Notes under the pieces: generated by a model
Databases searched by the model: none
What the model saw: only the letters and a program-made list of their open reading frames with translations
Told to the model about the DNA's origin: nothing
Shown here: piece by piece, positions 33,397 to 42,122 of the stretch
Position numbering within the stretch: position 1 is the stretch's first letter
Layout: each line of letters begins with the position of its first letter
From: Pedobacter sp. Leaf176
Lineage (GTDB): Bacteria; Bacteroidota; Bacteroidia; Sphingobacteriales; Sphingobacteriaceae
Direction of reading: 5' to 3'
DNA: 64,000 nucleotides
NCBI RefSeq assembly: GCF_001424305.1
Contig: NZ_LMPD01000005.1
Span: forward strand, 302,905 to 366,904
Program-made: the position numbers and the translations under genes

Positions 33397-34133
33397 TGAA
33401 GATTGCACTTTTTTCGGATGTACATGCTAACCTTCCGGCTTTTAAGGCCATGTTGGAAGACCTGGACGAACAGACTGCTGATGCTATATACTGTCTTGGC
33501 GATTTGATAGGTTACAACGTGTGGCCAAATGAAGTCATTGCTGAAATTAGAAAGCGGGGTATAGCTACCCTTGCCGGAAACCATGACTTAAAAGTAGAAA
33601 ACCTGATCACTACGCCCCAGAGCTTAAGCGAGCCTGGTAAAAAGTATGCTTACCACTTAGTTGAACAACATCATCGAGATTATTTGTTGACGCTCCCTGC
33701 GCACATCAGACTGGAATTTAAGCAAGGCAGTGAAAAATTAAACATCGTAATGGCTCATGGCAGTACCCGGAGTGTAGATGAATATACGTTGTTTGATACC
33801 GAAGAAAAACAGGTGCTGGAAATGATGGAAGAAGCAAATGCTGACCTATTATTTGTCGGCCATTCTCATAAACCCTATCACCGGATAATGGAAAGCAGTG
33901 CCGGTGTTTTTAAACATGTAATCAATTTAGGATCGGTTGGAAAACCAAAGGATGGCGATTCACGGGGATGTTACGTTATGCTAACAATAGATAAGAAGAG
34001 TTCTGTATCGGATCCGGAAAGTATTAAAGTAGAATTTAGAAGGGTCGCCTATGACCTTAACATGGCTTCTCAGGGAATACTGGAAAGTCCTTTACCAGAT
34101 GAATTTGCACAAGGATTATTTGAAGCTAGGTAA
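33396..34133 (+). CDS. Calcineurin-like metallophosphoesterase in the ars operon
   Basis: 245 residues with the metal motifs DVHAN, GDLIG, GNHD and GHSHKPYHR of YfcE/MPP-type phosphodiesterases. Substrate unknown. The one-base overlap (TAATG) with acr3 shows that it is part of the operon. A detoxification or repair role for arsenylated phosphoester products is imaginable but unsupported. Confidence 0.85.
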   Translation: MKIALFSDVHANLPAFKAMLEDLDEQTADAIYCLGDLIGYNVWPNEVIAEIRKRGIATLAGNHDLKVENLITTPQSLSEPGKKYAYHLVEQHHRDYLLTLPAHIRLEFKQGSEKLNIVMAHGSTRSVDEYTLFDTEEKQVLEMMEEANADLLFVGHSHKPYHRIMESSAGVFKHVINLGSVGKPKDGDSRGCYVMLTIDKKSSVSDPESIKVEFRRVAYDLNMASQGILESPLPDEFAQGLFEAR

Positions 34134-34250
34134 AAGCAACCATTACATTTAATAGTGAGCCTATCGTTAATTGGTCGTTTTTTTTAAAATATTAAAAGGT
34201 AATATATCGTTAAAGAAATCGTGCACTCTATTATTTAAGTTCACAAATAT

Positions 34251-34399
34251 TATCAAATACTCATCTCTTTTTCTATCAAAAAACGGTGGAATAATGGATA
34301 CTACAAGATTTATCACACAAACCGAAATTTCTTTTTTCGCCGTAAGCTTTAATTAAAGTCAGATCAGCCAGGACCGTCTTTTTAAAGGAGGGAATTATG
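34251..34399. repeat. Diverged repeat, copy A (gene-free stretch 34134-34518)
   Basis: Shares with 41211-41347 the blocks AACGGTGGAATAATGG, TTTTCGCCGTAA/TTTTGCCGTAA and AAAGGAGGGAAT-ATGA, and with 55681-55719 the block TATCAAATACTCATCTC plus CTATCAAAAAACGGT. On the minus strand copy B reads as a protein tail but copy A has stops. The rest of the 385-base gap shows no gene. Confidence 0.6.
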
Positions 34400-34518
34400 A
34401 AGTCTTTGGGTGATCGACGGATTGTTGGCGTAGTGCTATTTGGTTCTAATACGTGCAAAATCATGTTAACTTCAATATTGCAATTGTGTTTCTGTAGCTT
34501 TAAGGTCATCTTAATATT

Positions 34519-37323
34519 ATGGCTTCTCAAATATATTTTAAAGGTACACGCTGGTTAAAATGCGACCTGCATTTACATACAACTGAAAGTGTTTGTTTCC
34601 GGGATCAGACCGTTTCTCCTGAACAATGGGTGCAAAAAGCCATTGATCAGGGCTTGAACTGTGTTGCCGTAACCGATCATAATTCTGGTAATGCTATTGA
34701 TCAGATTAAAAATGCAGCCACTGGTACTGGCCTTGTAATTTTTCCTGGTGTGGAAATCACATGTGACACTTCTAAAATCCATCTGCTAATCCTCTTTGAT
34801 GTCGAGAAAACCACTGCGGACGTTAATGACTTCCTAATCCGATGCGGAATTAGTCGTTCGGATTTTGCTAATGCGGAGGCTTTCACTTCTATGAATATTT
34901 TTGATGTCGCAGACATTGCCAATGAGGAAGGGGCGTTAATCATACCCGCACACGTTGATGAGTTTAATGGTTTGGGTGACGTAAGCGTTGCTAATCTAGA
35001 GAAGTTTTATGCATTGGGTTACATTAATGCAGTTCAGGTGGTTCACAAGGAGTTCTTAAATCAATCTTTATCTACAACAGAAAATACAGAACTAAGGGAT
35101 AGCCTAAATGAGTATTATAGTCAACCAACTCCTCGTATTGATGACACTACCATTAAGAAATGGTTCACTGCGGCAAAATATGCAGTTTCATCTAAGTTGG
35201 CGGTTCTGACTTTCTCAGATAATCCTCATGATTCAGGGGATTCTAAGCATGGTTTGGATGGTATCGGTTCTAGATATACCTGGATTAAAATGGACGAACA
35301 GCCCACCTTGGAAGGCCTTAGGCAAGCCATATTGATGCCTAAGTTTAGGATACGTAATGACTTTAGCTATCAGCAACACCCATATGAAGCACCCGACCTG
35401 TGGATTAGATCTATTATGATTACGGGATCGCATGTGACGCATGCAAGCATTCCATTACATATTGAATTTAACCCTCAATTAACAACGATCATTGGTGGAA
35501 GAGGTAGCGGTAAATCAAGCATCCTCAGGTTTATCCGAGGCTTATTTAACCGCACCTTAGATATTTCAGGACTGAATGAAATAATATCGGACCATAATGG
35601 TTTCTATAAAAAGTTTGATTCAAAGACGGAGAAAGGCGTTATTAAAGAGGGAACAATAATAGTTGTCGAATTTGTCCGTAACCGTATTTTACACAAGATT
35701 ACTGCTACTGACATAACTGATTCTAGTCGCCAAACGATTAGCATTAAGAAATACGACCAAGTTACTTCGGCATGGCTTCCTGAATCGGCTGAAGGGTATA
35801 TTGATTTTCTAAAATATGAACATTATTCACAAAAGCAGATCTATGAAATTGCACAAAAGCCGAACTCTTTAAGAGAACGCATTGACCGATCTGTTGAAGG
35901 CTTGGAAGATATTAAAAATGAGCGTGATGTTTTACGCCTGTCATTCTTGGAAAAGTCTGCTGCAATTAGAACTAAACAGGAACAAATCGCGGGGAAAGGC
36001 AGGCTTCAGACAGAGATAACAGATCTGACAGATCAGATATCACTATACCAGCAAAGTGGAATAGCGACATTGCTCATTGATAAAGAAAAGTTCTCAACCC
36101 AGAAAAGGTTGATAAATGATTTTGTCAATGAAGCCCAAACGAAAGAGGGGCTATTAGAGGAAGCAGCTGAAGATATCGTTGTTGATAATATCCAGTTCGA
36201 TAGTTTTGAGGCATCTGAATCAACTGAGCTGGAACAATTATCTCAAGCTGTTGTGAATGGATACAATGCTATCAAAGTTGAGTTGATAGCATTACAGCAA
36301 AGAGCTGTCCAACTTAAAAGTACTTTTGAAATCGCTTTAACTTCCAGTTCTTGGGCCAATAGTTTACGAGCAAATGAAAGTGATTTTGAAGCGAAAAAGG
36401 CAGAACTAGCGGAACAAGGTATGAACGATCTTACTAGATTTGAAGCGCTTACAGAAGCCAGAACGATCAAATCTGCTGAGCTAGAGCGCCTAACAGAGAT
36501 TGAAACGTCGCTGAGTGTAGAAATGACTGAAAGGGAAGGTATCAAGACCGACTTCTTCGCCAAGACTCGCGAGATATTCCAAGCAAGGAAAGACCATGTA
36601 GAGAATTTAATGCAGGACGATAAAATTAATGTGACTATTATTCCTTTTAGGGATAAGGGCGATTTTGTTGTCAGACTAAGGGGGATTTTACAGAAGCCAA
36701 CTGGTTTTGAAAGTGATATAGACCAATTAGTTAAGATAGCTTTTACAGGAGTTACAGAGCAAAAAATGGTGACCGTGAAACAAGCCATTGTAGATTCAAA
36801 AGCCGGGTTAGTAGTAACGGGCATAAGCGGATATTTCAGAAATCTTGCTGCAGATCTTACCGAATCGCAAATGGACGAAGTTGAACTGTTCTGGCCTGAG
36901 GATGAAATCTCAATCAAGTATAAGCCTTCAGGATCTTCAGCATTAAAGCCTCTGAGTACAGCCTCTGCTGGACAAAAAACAACAGCAATTTTAACTATTA
37001 TTCTAAGTCAGGGAACAATGCCGCTATTATTGGATCAGCCAGAAGATGATCTGGACAATCGCCTTGTCTATGAACTGATTGTTGACCGCTTGAATCAGGC
37101 AAAGGAACATCGCCAAATCATTGTCGTCACCCATAACGCGAATATTCCGGTTAATGGTGATGCAGAATACATACACTCTATGGATTCTGAAAGTAAGAAA
37201 CTTTCTGTGTTACAATCAGGGACTGTTGAAGACCGGGTTATTAAGAAAGAGATATGCGATGTAATGGAAGGAACTGAATATGCATTTAATATGCGTTCAA
37301 AGCGTTACAAATCAATAATATAG
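34519..37323 (+). CDS. TrlF-type protein: PHP domain fused to an SMC-like ATPase
   Basis: 934 residues. An N-terminal PHP phosphoesterase domain (CDLHLHTTES with His18/His20, TDHNSG) is followed by an ABC/SMC-like ATPase: Walker A GGRGSGKSS at about 326-334, a coiled-coil middle (about 450-700), signature STASAGQKT, Walker B LLLDQPEDD at 835-843 and a His switch in VVTHNANIP. This layout defines the TrlF AAA-like family, met in defence islands; a nucleic-acid-cleaving, phage-sensing role is plausible but not shown here. It has its own leader and breaks the line of metal genes. Confidence 0.82.
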   Translation: MASQIYFKGTRWLKCDLHLHTTESVCFRDQTVSPEQWVQKAIDQGLNCVAVTDHNSGNAIDQIKNAATGTGLVIFPGVEITCDTSKIHLLILFDVEKTTADVNDFLIRCGISRSDFANAEAFTSMNIFDVADIANEEGALIIPAHVDEFNGLGDVSVANLEKFYALGYINAVQVVHKEFLNQSLSTTENTELRDSLNEYYSQPTPRIDDTTIKKWFTAAKYAVSSKLAVLTFSDNPHDSGDSKHGLDGIGSRYTWIKMDEQPTLEGLRQAILMPKFRIRNDFSYQQHPYEAPDLWIRSIMITGSHVTHASIPLHIEFNPQLTTIIGGRGSGKSSILRFIRGLFNRTLDISGLNEIISDHNGFYKKFDSKTEKGVIKEGTIIVVEFVRNRILHKITATDITDSSRQTISIKKYDQVTSAWLPESAEGYIDFLKYEHYSQKQIYEIAQKPNSLRERIDRSVEGLEDIKNERDVLRLSFLEKSAAIRTKQEQIAGKGRLQTEITDLTDQISLYQQSGIATLLIDKEKFSTQKRLINDFVNEAQTKEGLLEEAAEDIVVDNIQFDSFEASESTELEQLSQAVVNGYNAIKVELIALQQRAVQLKSTFEIALTSSSWANSLRANESDFEAKKAELAEQGMNDLTRFEALTEARTIKSAELERLTEIETSLSVEMTEREGIKTDFFAKTREIFQARKDHVENLMQDDKINVTIIPFRDKGDFVVRLRGILQKPTGFESDIDQLVKIAFTGVTEQKMVTVKQAIVDSKAGLVVTGISGYFRNLAADLTESQMDEVELFWPEDEISIKYKPSGSSALKPLSTASAGQKTTAILTIILSQGTMPLLLDQPEDDLDNRLVYELIVDRLNQAKEHRQIIVVTHNANIPVNGDAEYIHSMDSESKKLSVLQSGTVEDRVIKKEICDVMEGTEYAFNMRSKRYKSII

Positions 37324-37407
37324 TTAGGCCAATGGTAATATTATAAGATAGCCTGATTTAGAAGCACATCAGGCTATCCTATTAGAATTCTGGGAGGATC
37401 TCAAATA

Positions 37408-37515
37408 ACCAGCGTTTTTGTGTCGCAGGGCATCGGTACGTACGGCCCGCCGATGCGTGTAGGCACAAAGAGCGAGATCGTGGTGCTGAATTTGAAACCT
37501 CAGAATAGAAAGTAA
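37408..37515 (+). pseudogene. 3' remnant of a metallophosphoesterase gene
   Basis: The frame SVFVSQGIGTYGPPMR followed by VGTKSEIVVLNL has the C-terminal pattern of YkuE-like phosphoesterases (GxG, P-x-R, EIVVL). No start or catalytic region is present. Its base composition is richer in GC than that of the TrlF gene upstream. It marks a deletion or insertion junction 84 bases after TrlF. Confidence 0.6.
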
Positions 37516-37533
37516 CCGGTTTTAAAAAACAGT

Positions 37534-37929
37534 TTACCCGGATATAATGACTTCATCAGCCTTTCTTTCCTCCATCCCATTAAGCGTAATCTCCCGATGT
37601 TGCAAGCCCCATTCCACCATTTTTTGGATGACCTCATAAAGCTGCTCACCTGAAGGTGTCAATTCATACTCGATCAAAACCGGTGTGGAGTTAATCACAT
37701 TTCTCCTGACCACACCGTTGACTTCCAGCTCTTTCAGCTCCTTGGAAACCATTCGGGGCGTAATATCCGTAATTGCCCTTTGTATATCCGTAAAACGTTT
37801 TTTACCACTGAGCAAGGTGCATACCACCGCCAGTTTCCATTTGCCGCTCACCACATTCAGCGTGTCTGTTAGTGCCATGATTAAACCCCTGTCACACTTC
37901 ATAATATCTGAATACCTGCTATCCATCAT
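37534..37929 (-). CDS. HxlR-family transcriptional regulator
   Basis: 131 residues with the MarR/HxlR winged helix: VVSGKWKLAVVCTLLSGKKRF, ITPRMVSKELKELEVNGVV and YELTPSGEQL. One cysteine near the N-terminus (IMKCDRG) is the usual redox-sensing residue. Divergent from the SDR gene, with tandem palindromes between them, so it probably controls that gene and itself. Confidence 0.9.
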   Translation of the reverse strand: MMDSRYSDIMKCDRGLIMALTDTLNVVSGKWKLAVVCTLLSGKKRFTDIQRAITDITPRMVSKELKELEVNGVVRRNVINSTPVLIEYELTPSGEQLYEVIQKMVEWGLQHREITLNGMEERKADEVIISG

Positions 37930-37983
37930 TCCAATTATTTTGTTCGTAAAATTCCTGTCAACAACTACTTTTATTTATATTAA

Positions 37984-38052
37984 CTATACATCTGTATAGC
38001 ACTATACAATCGTATAGTCATATAAATTGTATAGCAAATATAGGTAACTTTG
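37984..38052. promoter_or_regulatory. HxlR operators and SDR-gene promoter
   Basis: Two palindromes in tandem, CTATACATCTGTATAG (37984-37999) and CTATACAATCGTATAG (38002-38017), are followed by a half-site TTGTATAG and a TAACTTTG -7 element (38045-38052) that fits TANNTTTG. Binding at these sites would cover the promoter of the SDR gene. Confidence 0.65.
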
Positions 38053-38084
38053 TCACATTAGAAAATAGTAAACAAATAGAAAAA

Positions 38085-38945
38085 ATGATTTTAGTAACAG
38101 GAGCCACAGGGCATTTGGGAACAGCGGTAATAGACCAGTTGTTAAAACATACCTCAACAGAGAACTTTGTTGCATTGGCGAGAAGCGAGGAAAAAGCAAA
38201 GGCATTGAAAGATAAGGGTGTACAGGTACGCATTGGCGATTTTGACGATCCCGCATCGCTGGAAAAAGCCTTTGCAGGAATAGACAAACTTTTACTGATT
38301 TCAACGGTAGCTCAGAACAGGGGCGAACAGCAAAAAGCCGTAGTAGAAGTTGCCAAAAAAGCGGGTGTACAACATATTGTTTACACTGGTGTTTCACTGA
38401 AAGATCTGAGCACATCCGCTATCAAATGGTTGATGGCAAGCCATTTCGAAACAGAAGATGCCATCAAGGACAGCGGCCTTGTCTATACGTTTCTCCGCAA
38501 TGCGTTGTACACCGATGTGATACCGATGTATGTGGGAGAGCACGTTTTTGAAGCCGGAATTTACCTGCCTGCCGGTGATGGTAAAGCACCGTTTGCCCTC
38601 CGCAGGGAAATGGGAGAAGCTGTTGCCAATGTTTTGTTGCAGGACGGACACGAAAATAAAACCTATGAAATTACAGGCAGCGAACTGTATTCGTACACCG
38701 ATGTAGCTCAGGCTCTTTCGGAATTATCAGGCAAATCGGTTTCTTACACCAATGCCGACCCAACAGAGTTTACCGAAAAACTAAAGCAGTTTGGCGTTCC
38801 CGAATTTGCCATTTTACTAACCGCCGGTTTTGCCGAAGATCAGAAAAACCACCAGTTTGAAGAGGTAACAAACGATCTGGAAAACCTTTTGGGAAGAAAA
38901 CCTTTGGCATTGAAAGAAGCATTAAAAGAAATCTATAAGTTGTAA
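38085..38945 (+). CDS. NmrA-like SDR oxidoreductase (QorB-type)
   Basis: 286 residues with the Rossmann start MILVTGATGHLGTAVI and the NmrA/QorB-like course (TFLRNALYTDVIP). These proteins bind NAD(P)H and reduce quinones or act as redox sensors. Control by a divergent HxlR protein is a common arrangement for quinone or electrophile stress. Confidence 0.85.
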   Translation: MILVTGATGHLGTAVIDQLLKHTSTENFVALARSEEKAKALKDKGVQVRIGDFDDPASLEKAFAGIDKLLLISTVAQNRGEQQKAVVEVAKKAGVQHIVYTGVSLKDLSTSAIKWLMASHFETEDAIKDSGLVYTFLRNALYTDVIPMYVGEHVFEAGIYLPAGDGKAPFALRREMGEAVANVLLQDGHENKTYEITGSELYSYTDVAQALSELSGKSVSYTNADPTEFTEKLKQFGVPEFAILLTAGFAEDQKNHQFEEVTNDLENLLGRKPLALKEALKEIYKL

Positions 38946-39106
38946 CAGCCCATACGACCTCATTAATGTAAAATCTTACACCACCACACTCAGCATTTGC
39001 CGGGTGTGGTGGTGTATTTTAGACTGTTTTTTTATTTTGTTAGTTTTGCATATATGATTCATCTGACAGATTGATTAAGAATATCCAATATTTCTTCCCA
39101 GGTCAG

Positions 39107-39637
39107 ATGCACATAAAAACGATGCAAGATTTTGAGTACATAAAAATTGTTCCTGACGAACGGCTCTCCGGTTTTGTGGAGAGTTTCCTGCTATGTGCCA
39201 ATCATACCGATGAAGATAAAGAAGTCATTATTTTTCCCGATGGAAGAGTGGACATTATGTTTAGCTGTACAGATCAGGAACCATTGGTAGCCGAATTATT
39301 TAATCTGGATAAAAAAGCAAGGCGGTATATTTTCAAAAAGCAAACAAAGCTTTTTATGGTATGTCTTACCTTGCTCGGTGCCGAATACCTGCTCGGATAC
39401 AACGGGACAGATTTTGGAAAAGATGAGATTCGGCTTCCCGCAGGTTTTTGGGATATTTCTAAAGAAGACCTTACAAGCTTAGATAGCTTTGCAGAAAAGG
39501 TTTCGGAAAAACTTTTGGAAATATTCCCGAAAAAGATGGATGAAAGAAAGCAACAGCTTTTTGAGCTTATCTATTCGTCAGGTGGTAAGGCGTTATCAAG
39601 TACCCTCCTTACAGCAAGAAAAAACTCAAATGGCTAA
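39107..39637 (+). pseudogene. Truncated AraC-type regulator (sensor half only)
   Basis: About 176 residues (ATG at 39107; an earlier TTG is possible) match the N-terminal DUF6597-like part of AraC regulators (IKIVPDERLSGFVESFLL, FPDGRVDIMF). The frame ends at TARKNSNG before any helix-turn-helix, and no other frame restores one convincingly. Probably a 3'-deleted gene. Confidence 0.55.
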
Positions 39638-39710
39638 AATCGCTTTTGGAACAAATTTCTTAATGACACAACCAAAGAACACTCCGTAAAAAATCAATTT
39701 AATTTTGACG

Positions 39711-40571
39711 ATGGACATTACAAACCTTCCCGAAGATCTATGGGAACATAACGAAACTCATACTTCGGATTTGCAAATTTTCAATTACGAAGTGTATAAG
39801 AACGGTTATAGAAACAAGATTGGCCTGAATAAAAATGTATTCAGTTTCTTATTGAATGGTCAAAAAAACATTCACTTTTCTAATGATATCATTTCAATCA
39901 ATGAAACACAATCGCTACTTATCACATCTAATAATGTTTTGGTTACCGAACTGGTAGGTGTAAGTTCATACCGTTGTTTACTCTTCTTCTTTTCTCACAA
40001 AAACATCACCGATTTTTTATTGAAACATTCCCATTCTTTCAGTCAGAATGCCTCAGATAAAAAGATAACGGATATACCTTATTTCCTTTTAGAGAAAGAC
40101 AATTTTATCATCCATTATATTCATTCGCTCCAACAGATTTTTGGTTTGCAACAATCTATCTCTCAAAAGATTTTGGAACTGAAATTTGAAGAAATAATGC
40201 TTTATCTGGCGGATAAATATGGGACGGTATTTTTAGATTACTTACATTATTTACTAATCAATGAAAGAGAATTATCATTTAAAATGGTAATTGAAAAGAA
40301 CCTTTATACGAACTTGAATATTGACGAAATAGCCTTTCTGTGCAATATGAGTGCCTCTACTTTTAAGAGAAAATTTATAAGTATATACCAGGAATCTCCA
40401 GGGAAATGGTTTCAGCAAAAACGGCTTAACAAGGCCAAAGAATTGTTACATAATAACCAAGTCACACCTTCCGAAATTTTTATGGACTTTGGCTATGGCA
40501 GCTTGTCAAATTTTAGTGCAGCCTTTAAAAATGAATTTGGGTATAGCCCCAACCACATCCACTCAAATTGA
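39711..40571 (+). CDS. AraC-family transcriptional regulator
   Basis: 286 residues from the ATG at 39711. The C-terminal double helix-turn-helix is clear: NIDEIAFLCNMSASTFKRKF and PSEIFMDFGYGSLSNFSAAF, then FGYSPN. The N-terminal effector domain is cupin-like and not specific. It probably regulates the monooxygenase 100 bases downstream. Confidence 0.85.
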   Translation: MDITNLPEDLWEHNETHTSDLQIFNYEVYKNGYRNKIGLNKNVFSFLLNGQKNIHFSNDIISINETQSLLITSNNVLVTELVGVSSYRCLLFFFSHKNITDFLLKHSHSFSQNASDKKITDIPYFLLEKDNFIIHYIHSLQQIFGLQQSISQKILELKFEEIMLYLADKYGTVFLDYLHYLLINERELSFKMVIEKNLYTNLNIDEIAFLCNMSASTFKRKFISIYQESPGKWFQQKRLNKAKELLHNNQVTPSEIFMDFGYGSLSNFSAAFKNEFGYSPNHIHSN

Positions 40572-40671
40572 CCTCTTTTCATAACTTATCGAACCAAACT
40601 AATAAACGAAGCAGCGCTGGTTTTTCTAATTTTGTCTGATTGAAGAATTTTTTAACTAAAAAATAAAAACA

Positions 40672-40965
40672 ATGAAAAAATTAGGATTGTTAGTTCGGTT
40701 GGAAGCAAAGGCCGGCCAAGAAAAAAACGTTGAAGATTTTATTACAGGAGCATTACCGCTTGCTCTTGAAGAAGCCGGTACCGTTACGTGGTATGCATTC
40801 CGTATTGATGCTTCTACCTTCGGTATTTACGATACTTTTTCAAACGAAGAAGGCAGAGAGGCACACCTTGGCGGTAAGATCGCAAAAGCATTAATGGAAA
40901 ATGCACCAGACCTATTGGCAACACCTCCGTCTATAGAAAAATTGGACATTTTAGCTGCCAAATAG
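40672..40965 (+). CDS. Antibiotic-biosynthesis-monooxygenase-fold protein (putative quinol monooxygenase)
   Basis: 97 residues with the ferredoxin-like ABM fold: VRLEAKAGQEKNVEDFI and TVTWYAFRID, then FGIYDTFSNEEGREAHLGG. Small enzymes of this type oxidise quinols or degrade haem-like rings. It ends at a strong terminator. Confidence 0.82.
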   Translation: MKKLGLLVRLEAKAGQEKNVEDFITGALPLALEEAGTVTWYAFRIDASTFGIYDTFSNEEGREAHLGGKIAKALMENAPDLLATPPSIEKLDILAAK

Positions 40966-40986
40966 CCTAAGATAATACCATTATAT

Positions 40987-41029
40987 TTAAGGGAGGATTT
41001 TGCAAAAACTCAGCAAAATCCTCCCTTAA
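40987..41029. terminator. Strong hairpin terminator
   Basis: TTAAGGGAGGATTTTGC and its exact complement form a 17-base-pair stem with a 9-base loop, 22 bases after the monooxygenase stop. Confidence 0.92.
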
Positions 41030-41210
41030 TTGTTCAAAAAAATATCTTCTCTTCTTCATTTTTTTAGATATCTAAAAATCAACCCAAAAAAGCTTACGTC
41101 CTTTGCATTATCAAATTTTAAAGAGATAAGGAGTTCTACACTAAAAGTGGGTTTGTCAAGATAAATATCACTTCTATTTATAAAAGGGTAAATTAATACC
41201 ATAATTCTCA

Positions 41211-41347
41211 GAAAACGGTGGAATAATGGAGTGTATAACTTTTGGCCCAAGCCAGATTGGTCGAACAAACCATAATTCTCTCTTTTGCCGTAAAGATTCA
41301 ATGGTGGCCACATCAGCAAGGCGGTCTTTTAAAAGGAGGGAATAATG
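41211..41347. repeat. Diverged repeat, copy B (gene-free stretch 41030-41444)
   Basis: Related to copy A at 34251. On the minus strand this copy reads without stops as LADVATIESLRQKRELWFV and then PKVIHSIIPPF, so it may be the tail of a vanished gene or mobile element. No start or domain is identifiable, and the rest of the gap shows nothing. Confidence 0.55.
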
Positions 41348-41444
41348 AAAATAAAATGAATGGAATAAATTTGCCTATTTATAAAAATGAAAGGGCAACT
41401 AGAATGCTGCCCTTAATCAATTAATGCTCACGGTGATTGGCATC

Positions 41445-41783
41445 TTAAGCAGCTACTCCTGTCATTCTTCTGCATTCTTCCGCACAAGCCTTACAAGCAT
41501 CTGCACATTCCTGACAATGCTGGGTATGATGATTACTACACTCATCTCCGCATTGCTGGCAAATATCTGCGCAAATACGGCAAATGTCTTGAGCAAAAGA
41601 GCTACCCATACTCATCAATTGAGCGGCAGAGTAGCAGATGGCTGCACATTGCATATCAAGCTCAATACACCGCGCCATCATTTTCACGTCTTCTTCCTGA
41701 GTGCATGAACTTGCACAATGATTGCAAATTGAAGCACACTTTAAGCATGCATCAATACAGTTTTTCCATTCATGGTATCCCAT
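41445..41783 (-). CDS. Four-helix-bundle copper-binding protein (DUF326)
   Basis: 112 residues with 19 cysteines in heptad-like spacing (CIDACLKCASICNHCASSC, CRICADICQQCGDEC, CQECADACKACAEEC). This is the Csp-like copper storage bundle, in which cysteines line the core and bind many Cu(I) ions. No signal peptide is visible, so it is probably cytosolic. Confidence 0.9.
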   Translation of the reverse strand: MGYHEWKNCIDACLKCASICNHCASSCTQEEDVKMMARCIELDMQCAAICYSAAQLMSMGSSFAQDICRICADICQQCGDECSNHHTQHCQECADACKACAEECRRMTGVAA

Positions 41784-41982
41784 AACTTTAATTTTTTAGG
41801 GTTATAAAAAAAATTCCTATATAGATAACATGGTTATTTCCAGGCGGTTTCATTTTGTTTAAGAAAAGCTTTAATCCCGTGATATGATGCTTGTTTAAAC
41901 GGTAGAAGAATAAGAAACTGGTTCTCGTATTCAAATAAGGAGGAATAGTGATAAATTAAATTCTCAACACCTACTTTAAGAT

Positions 41983-42013
41983 TTTGCACATCATTTTATT
42001 AGTATTATATTTG
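41983..42013 (+). promoter_or_regulatory. Consensus Bacteroidota promoter of the fluoride operon
   Basis: TTTG at 41983-41986 and TATATTTG at 42006-42013 are separated by exactly 19 bases, the full -33/-7 consensus. The predicted start of transcription, about 7 bases downstream, coincides with the 5' end of the riboswitch aptamer. Confidence 0.8.
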
Positions 42014-42017
42014 CAAT

Positions 42018-42122
42018 ACGGAAATGGTGTCCTTCCGATTCAACCGCTTTTTTCAAAAGCTGATGGCGCCTACAATAGAAATTCCAGCAGGTAATAAAAT
42101 CTGCCGGTCAAAGTATTGTAGG
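42018..42122 (+). ncRNA. Fluoride riboswitch (crcB motif) with start-site-sequestering platform
   Basis: The aptamer shows the crcB pattern: GGAAATGGTGTCCTTCC, AACCGC, then GCTGATGGCGCCTAC. The 3' strand CCTACAATA (42069-42077) is exactly complementary to TATTGTAGG (42114-42122), which immediately precedes and touches the GTG start at 42122; a CCAGCAG/CTGCCGG hairpin lies between. Fluoride binding should hold CCTAC in the aptamer and free the start region. Genes downstream include enolase and CLC-F, classical members of the regulon. Confidence 0.87.

Noticed and set aside
41056..41319. Minus-strand 87-codon frame
   Set aside because: Overlaps repeat copy B; the frame is not conserved in copy A, which contains stops.
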